Source: Bradyrhizobium sp. SZCCT0153
GTDB lineage: Bacteria; Pseudomonadota; Alphaproteobacteria; Rhizobiales; Xanthobacteraceae
NCBI RefSeq assembly: GCF_018129995.1
Contig: NZ_JAFCKS010000001.1
Location: 1,565,260 to 1,629,259 of the forward strand
DNA: 64,000 nucleotides
Reading direction: 5' to 3'
This document shows, piece after piece, positions 59,962-64,000 of this stretch. The notes under the pieces were generated by a model. That model did not search any database, had not been told where the DNA came from, and worked only from the letters and a program-made list of their open reading frames with translations. Both the position numbers and the translations under genes were made by a program. The first letter of the stretch is position 1; every line of letters starts with the position of its first letter.

Positions 59962-62235
59962 CTACCACCGATAGCTCAACGTGCCGAATACCTGGCGCCG
60001 CTCGCCGGCATAGCAATAACCGGCCTGGCAAGTCTGGTACTGCTTGTCGAACAGATTGGTCGCGTTCACGCGCATATAGGCGCCCTGGAATCTCCGGTCG
60101 AGCTTGCCGACATCGTAATCGATCACGGCATCGAACAATGTCTTCGCCGCATTCTCGAACGTATTCTGGTCGTCGCCGAAATTGGCGCCGATGTAGCGCG
60201 CACCGAGGCCCAGTCCCAGTCCTTCGAAAGGCGTGCCGGACTGGAACGTGTATTTGCCGAACGTCGCAAACGAGTCCCTCGGGATGCCGGAATACTGATT
60301 GCCCGTGGTATCGGCATTGCCTCGCGTGATCACGACGTTGAGATGGGTGTAGGCAGCGGTGAAATCGAAGCCTGGCTTGAGTGTCAGCCCGGCCTCGAGC
60401 TCCAGTCCCTTGGACTCGATCTGTCCGGTTGCGGCCTGGAATGCAATGTTGTCGGGATTGGTGCGCAGAACATTGTCCTGCTTGATGTCGAACACGGCGG
60501 CCGTCAACAGCAGCGGAACGTTCGGCATCTGATACTTGATGCCCGCTTCGGTCTGCTCGCCGGTGGTGGGCTTGAACGTGGCCCCTGTCACGTCGACGCC
60601 GGTTTGCGGGCTGAACGACGTGGCATAGCTGACATAGGGCGCAATTCCGTTGTCGAAGAGATAGCTCAGGCCCGCGCGGCCAATGAAGGCCGAAGGTTTC
60701 TGGGTCTCCGGCGTTCCGTCCAGCGTCGTCGTCGTGCTCTGCGAGACCCAGCTCTGACGACCATTGAGCGTCAGAATGAAGCCCCCGAACTTGGCTTGCT
60801 CCTGCACGTAGACTCCGACTTCGTCGGTCGACTGCTTGGTGAAGATCGAGAATGGCGGCGAGGATATCGCCTGGGCGCCGTAGTTCATGGTCAGGAGATT
60901 GAGATCTGGCGCCGGCCCGTACCCGATCTTGTCGTCGTAATGCTGGTGACTGTAGTCCAGGCCGAACAGGACGGTGTTCCTGACCGCGCCAAGCATGAAC
61001 TTGGCCTCGGCCTGATTGTCGAGGGTCGCCGTCTTGAGATTGTCCACGATGCGCCAGGCCGAACGCGACGCGGTCTGGGTCGTGGTGTCGAGAGAATCGA
61101 TCTGGGTGTATTTCGCGTCCACGCCGACCTGATAGAACCGGAAATTCTGCCGTACCGTCCAGGTGTCGTTGACGTTGTGCTCGAACGCATAACCAATGCG
61201 GAACTGCTTCTGGTCCATGGCACTGAACGCCGGATCGTTCGAATAGATGTTGGTCAGCTTCCCGTCGGCCGTGCGCGCGTTTCCGATGCTCGCGGCAGTG
61301 CGGCTGGTCTGATATTCTCCGAGGATCGTGAACGCCGTATCGAGGTTCGGCTTCCAGGTCAGGGCCGGCGCAATATAGGCCCGGTCGTCGTCATTGCCGG
61401 GAAACCAGGTTCTTGCGTCGCGCAGCAAGCCCGTGAGCCGGTAGTACAGTTGATCGCTGCCGGGAACCGGTCCGCCGACGTCGAAACTGCCCTGGTAGCG
61501 ATCGTAATTGCCCGCCTGCAACTGCACCTCGCCGAACGCAGTCATTGGTGGCCGCTTCGTCGTGACGTCGACGATGCCGCCCGGAGAGCCAAGGCCATAA
61601 AGGCCCGAGGCCGGTCCCCGGAGAATCGTCACGCTGTCGAGCCCATAGGGCTCGATCTTGGGGATCACGAAGTTGCCGCCGCCCTGACGCAGGCCGTCGC
61701 GATAGATGCCGGTGTAGGTCGCGTCGAAACCGCGAATGTAGAAGCTGTCGAAGCGTGGATCGTAGCCGAAGGCCGAGGTCGTGACGCCGGGCGTGTAGTT
61801 GATGGCGTCCTTCAGCGTCTGAACGTTGCGATCCTCCAGCTCCTTTTTGGTCACGACCGTGAGAGACTGTGGCGTTTCGATCAACGGCGTGTTGGTCTTG
61901 GTGCCGGCGGAGCTGCTGGTCGCGACATAACCGGTTGTCGCTCCGGCTGTGACGAGTCCAGTCGCCTGTGGGGTCCGATTCTGATTGGCCGCCACGTTGT
62001 TGCGCCGGCTCGCCGAAACAGGACGCAAAGACCACGTACGCTGATTGGATGCGACGTTGCTGCGCTTTTTCGCTGGGTCCGGCGCTTCGACGGTGACCGG
62101 CGGCAGGTTGCTGGTCTGGGCCTGTGCCTGGGAAGACAATGCTTCGACAGCTACGAATGCGATCGAACCCAACATCGTCGCCTCGATCGCAGCTGTCGTT
62201 CCAAGCCAACGATGTTTCCTCTCCGACAAAGCCAT
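59962..62235 (-). CDS. TonB-dependent siderophore receptor
   Basis: 757-residue outer-membrane receptor of the ferric-siderophore type. Leader MALSERKHRWLGTTAAIEA then AQAQ; TonB-box-like NLPPVTVEAPDP. A linker contains the near-repeat NVASNQ / NVAANQ. The plug has IETPQSLTVVTKKELEDRNV, INYTPGVTTSAFGYDPRFDS, FYIRGFDATYTGIYRDGLRQ and RGPASGLYGLGSPGGIVDVT, characteristic of hydroxamate/catecholate receptors. The barrel ends in ERRQVFGTLSYRW. ATG 62235 has no strong ribosome site. Iron control is likely. Confidence 0.92.
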   Translation of the reverse strand: MALSERKHRWLGTTAAIEATMLGSIAFVAVEALSSQAQAQTSNLPPVTVEAPDPAKKRSNVASNQRTWSLRPVSASRRNNVAANQNRTPQATGLVTAGATTGYVATSSSAGTKTNTPLIETPQSLTVVTKKELEDRNVQTLKDAINYTPGVTTSAFGYDPRFDSFYIRGFDATYTGIYRDGLRQGGGNFVIPKIEPYGLDSVTILRGPASGLYGLGSPGGIVDVTTKRPPMTAFGEVQLQAGNYDRYQGSFDVGGPVPGSDQLYYRLTGLLRDARTWFPGNDDDRAYIAPALTWKPNLDTAFTILGEYQTSRTAASIGNARTADGKLTNIYSNDPAFSAMDQKQFRIGYAFEHNVNDTWTVRQNFRFYQVGVDAKYTQIDSLDTTTQTASRSAWRIVDNLKTATLDNQAEAKFMLGAVRNTVLFGLDYSHQHYDDKIGYGPAPDLNLLTMNYGAQAISSPPFSIFTKQSTDEVGVYVQEQAKFGGFILTLNGRQSWVSQSTTTTLDGTPETQKPSAFIGRAGLSYLFDNGIAPYVSYATSFSPQTGVDVTGATFKPTTGEQTEAGIKYQMPNVPLLLTAAVFDIKQDNVLRTNPDNIAFQAATGQIESKGLELEAGLTLKPGFDFTAAYTHLNVVITRGNADTTGNQYSGIPRDSFATFGKYTFQSGTPFEGLGLGLGARYIGANFGDDQNTFENAAKTLFDAVIDYDVGKLDRRFQGAYMRVNATNLFDKQYQTCQAGYCYAGERRQVFGTLSYRW

Positions 62236-62390
62236 GCCCACGGATGATGCTTCCCAATTTCGCCGAACTGATATCGCGCGAACGCGCTGCTGCATGCAGA
62301 CGCGCGTCGATCGACGCGGAGTTCTATTGGTGAAGCAGTCGGAATTCCACACGCGCAAAATGGAATTGCTTGAAGCTGCGTGTGAGCGAT

Positions 62391-62407
62391 TTTGGAATGA
62401 TTCAAGA
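62391..62407 (-). promoter_or_regulatory. ICE-like element upstream of the siderophore receptor
   Basis: TTTGGAATGATTCAAGA resembles the Bradyrhizobium iron control element TTTAGAA-N3-TTCTAAA (Irr site), matching 11 of the 14 defined positions. It lies about 155 bases upstream of the receptor start. Irr control of iron-uptake genes is established; this site is a tentative match. Confidence 0.4.
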
Positions 62408-62599
62408 TGCGTGTGGAATAGGCGAGATGTTCGCGCGAGTTTTCGTTCGACGACCAAATCAAGCCGCGTGCGGCAGATGCGCGTACGGCCTCTCCGTTCG
62501 CGCGATCTTGGCGCTCCGATCGATGGAGTTGCCGAATGTGGCGGGGCGTTGTCGGTCGTCTCGCTTATCGAGGCGATCGCCGAGCATGTCGCAAGCCGG

Positions 62600-62983
62600 T
62601 CACCAGGAAATCGGGATTCGCTGCGCAAATCCGCCGAGATCGGTGTCGGGACTCAGAGGCTGGCGGTCGAGCGGCCGGTTGTTGTTGCCACGGGCGAAGG
62701 AGGTGCCTGGCGGCAACGCGTAGTCGGTGAATTTGCGCTCGCCCGGCAGCACCTCGGTCCCGCCATCCAGCCAGGACCGTTTGCTCACATAGATACGGGT
62801 GCCCGGACCGGACTGGTACGAACGGTTGGGGCCGCGCGGACCGTAGTCATAGACCGCGCCTTGTGGCGTCTGTTGTCGGTCGCGCTTGCCTGCCGTCGCG
62901 GCATGAGCGGAGAGGGTCGAGGCGAAGATGGCGACCAGCGCCGTTCCGGTCATGACAAGCGCGTTCATCGGCAAATACCCCAT
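62600..62983 (-). CDS. Small secreted protein, 127 residues
   Basis: Starts MGYLPMNALVMTGTALVAIF with a signal peptide ending near STLSAHAA. The mature part is QTPQGAVYDYGPRGPNRSYQ, GTRIYVSKRSWLDGGTEVLP and PGERKFTDYALPPGTSFARG. I recall similar proteins in Bradyrhizobium, of unknown function. ATG 62983 has AGGAA at good spacing; 62968 is an alternative. Confidence 0.7.
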   Translation of the reverse strand: MGYLPMNALVMTGTALVAIFASTLSAHAATAGKRDRQQTPQGAVYDYGPRGPNRSYQSGPGTRIYVSKRSWLDGGTEVLPGERKFTDYALPPGTSFARGNNNRPLDRQPLSPDTDLGGFAQRIPISW

Positions 62984-63265
62984 GCGAGTTCCTGATGCCG
63001 TCGCCTCTCGCACCCGCCTGGAGGTCTGTAAAGAATTCGGACGTTGCGCGATGTTTCCGGACGCCTGCATGGGCGGGCCCCATGCGGGGCAGCTTCGACG
63101 TCGGCCATTCGCCGCCGACAGCGCGCGTGGTCGTCGCGGCCGCGACGCCCGCGCGGCCGCTCACCCCATCAAATTCAACGACCGGAAACAGTGCAGCAAT
63201 CTCAAAGCCACACCGCGGCCACAGCCGTTTCGTTTCAGAGCAGGTGAGTGTTCTTGAGGTGTGGA

Positions 63266-64000
63266 ATGTCGTTTTTGCGGACCTGGCTGATCGTTGTGGT
63301 GATGTGCGGCGTAACGATTGCAAGCTCACTTCCGCTTGCCCTGTTGCCGCAACCGGCCGCCGCGCAGGCGGCGGAGGCGATCGTGGTCGAAGGTAACCGC
63401 CGCGTCGAGGCCGAGACGGTTCGTTCCTACTTCAGGCCGGGCGCAGGCGGCCGCCTCGATCAGCCCGCGATCGATGCGGGTCTCAAGGCGCTGGTCGGGA
63501 CCGGCCTGTTTCAGGACGTGAAGATCGGCCAGGCCGGCGGCCATCTCGTGGTGTCGGTGGTGGAAAATGCCGTGATCGGCCGCATTGCCTTCGAGGGCAA
63601 CAAGAAGATCAAGGACGAGCAGCTCTCGGCCGAAATCCAGTCCAAGTCGCGCGGGACTTTCTCGCGGGCCCTGGTGCAGTCGGACACGCTGCGCATCGCC
63701 GAGATCTACCGCCGTTCGGGCCGCTACGACGTGCGCGTCACGCCCGAAATCATCGAGCAGCCGAGCAATCGCGTCGACCTCATCTTCACGGTCCAGGAAG
63801 GCGTCAAGACCGGCGTCAAATCGGTCGAGTTCATCGGCAACAGCGCCTACTCGGCTTCGCGTCTGCGCGACGTGATCAAGACGCGTGAGAGCAATCTGCT
63901 CAGCTTCCTCGGCAACAACGACATCTATGATCCCGACCGCGTCGAAGCCGACCGCGACCTGCTCCGCCGCTTCTATCTCAAGAACGGCTTTGCCGACGTC
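63266..64000 (+). CDS. bamA: BamA-like outer-membrane assembly factor (5' part, continues beyond window)
   Basis: 245 residues visible. The signal peptide (WLIVVVMCGVTIASSLPLAL, then PQPAAAQA) precedes POTRA-type repeats: EAIVVEGNRRVEAETVRSYF, then IGRIAFEGNKKIKDEQLSAE and EGVKTGVKSVEFIGNSAYSA. The Omp85 barrel would lie past the edge. BamA inserts proteins into the outer membrane. The usual upstream neighbour rseP is absent here; the gene before it is a small secreted-protein gene on the other strand. This may therefore be a second Omp85 copy. ATG 63266 has GAGGTG upstream. Confidence 0.85.
   Translation, partial: MSFLRTWLIVVVMCGVTIASSLPLALLPQPAAAQAAEAIVVEGNRRVEAETVRSYFRPGAGGRLDQPAIDAGLKALVGTGLFQDVKIGQAGGHLVVSVVENAVIGRIAFEGNKKIKDEQLSAEIQSKSRGTFSRALVQSDTLRIAEIYRRSGRYDVRVTPEIIEQPSNRVDLIFTVQEGVKTGVKSVEFIGNSAYSASRLRDVIKTRESNLLSFLGNNDIYDPDRVEADRDLLRRFYLKNGFADV

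Overview
The window looks like a chromosomal segment of a Bradyrhizobium-type alphaproteobacterium. The evidence is high GC, periplasmic nitrate reductase genes behind a perfect FixK-type box, a Caulobacter-like flagellar gene block next to the CtrA-associated gene sciP, a Rhodobacter-type phosphatidylethanolamine methyltransferase, and several families of palindromic intergenic repeats typical of these genomes. Assignments come from reading the sequence and recalled family knowledge only; no database search was run.

Layout. 1-4.2 kb: napEDABC operon on the minus strand (napC cut by the window edge), headed by a FixK-type box. 4.4-13.2 kb: luciferase-like monooxygenase, DUF2200, a LuxR-type regulator, a Met-rich exported protein with a Crp/Fnr-type regulator, a cytochrome P450, a flavin reductase, a 51-residue membrane protein, an M20 peptidase and a GYD protein. 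13.3-21.8 kb: flagellar block on the minus strand (fliF-fliG-fliH-fliN-flbD, sciP, fliK-like, flgD), with CtrA-like sites before fliF and sciP and a terminator between sciP and fliF. 22-25.1 kb: mnmA, a PE N-methyltransferase, a small secreted protein and tRNA-Met(CAT). 25.1-26.8 kb is gene-poor: a 600-bp structured repeat (copy A), a 68-residue ORF with a perfect Shine-Dalgarno, and an aldehyde dehydrogenase scrap abutting the next operon. 26.8-33.4 kb: complete peptide-type ABC transporter with a divergent RpiR regulator and a dyad in the shared promoter region. 33.5-41.3 kb: DUF3750, an Mfd paralogue, several tiny ORFs, and an orphan Tat-exported peptide-type binding protein. 41.8-44.4 kb: TetR regulator divergent from a MATE exporter, with two tandem operator-like palindromes between them. 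44.6-52.5 kb: NlpA/MetQ-type binding protein, a luciferase-like monooxygenase with two carboxymuconolactone/AhpD-type partners, and a branched-chain-amino-acid-type ABC transporter with fused permeases. 52.6-56 kb: nickel/cobalt permease and TonB-dependent receptor behind an exact NikR-type operator. 56-64 kb: HerA-like ATPase, ketopantoate-reductase-like protein, repeat copy B, siderophore-type TonB receptor, small secreted protein and the start of a BamA-like protein.

How the parts work together. The nap genes make a periplasmic nitrate reductase fed by quinol through NapC, switched on by low oxygen through a FixK-type activator. FliF and FliG build the MS-ring and switch, FliH and FliN serve export and the C-ring, FlbD is the sigma-54 activator of later genes, and SciP is a CtrA partner. 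The 52.6-56 kb pair reads as an outer- plus inner-membrane nickel uptake route under nickel repression. The 44.6-52.5 kb block reads as uptake plus flavin-dependent oxidation of an unidentified small compound.

The most unusual items are the NikR-controlled permease/receptor pair, the two copies of the long structured repeat, the Mfd paralogue with a 9-bp in-frame repeat tract near its start, and the monooxygenase/AhpD cluster between two binding proteins.
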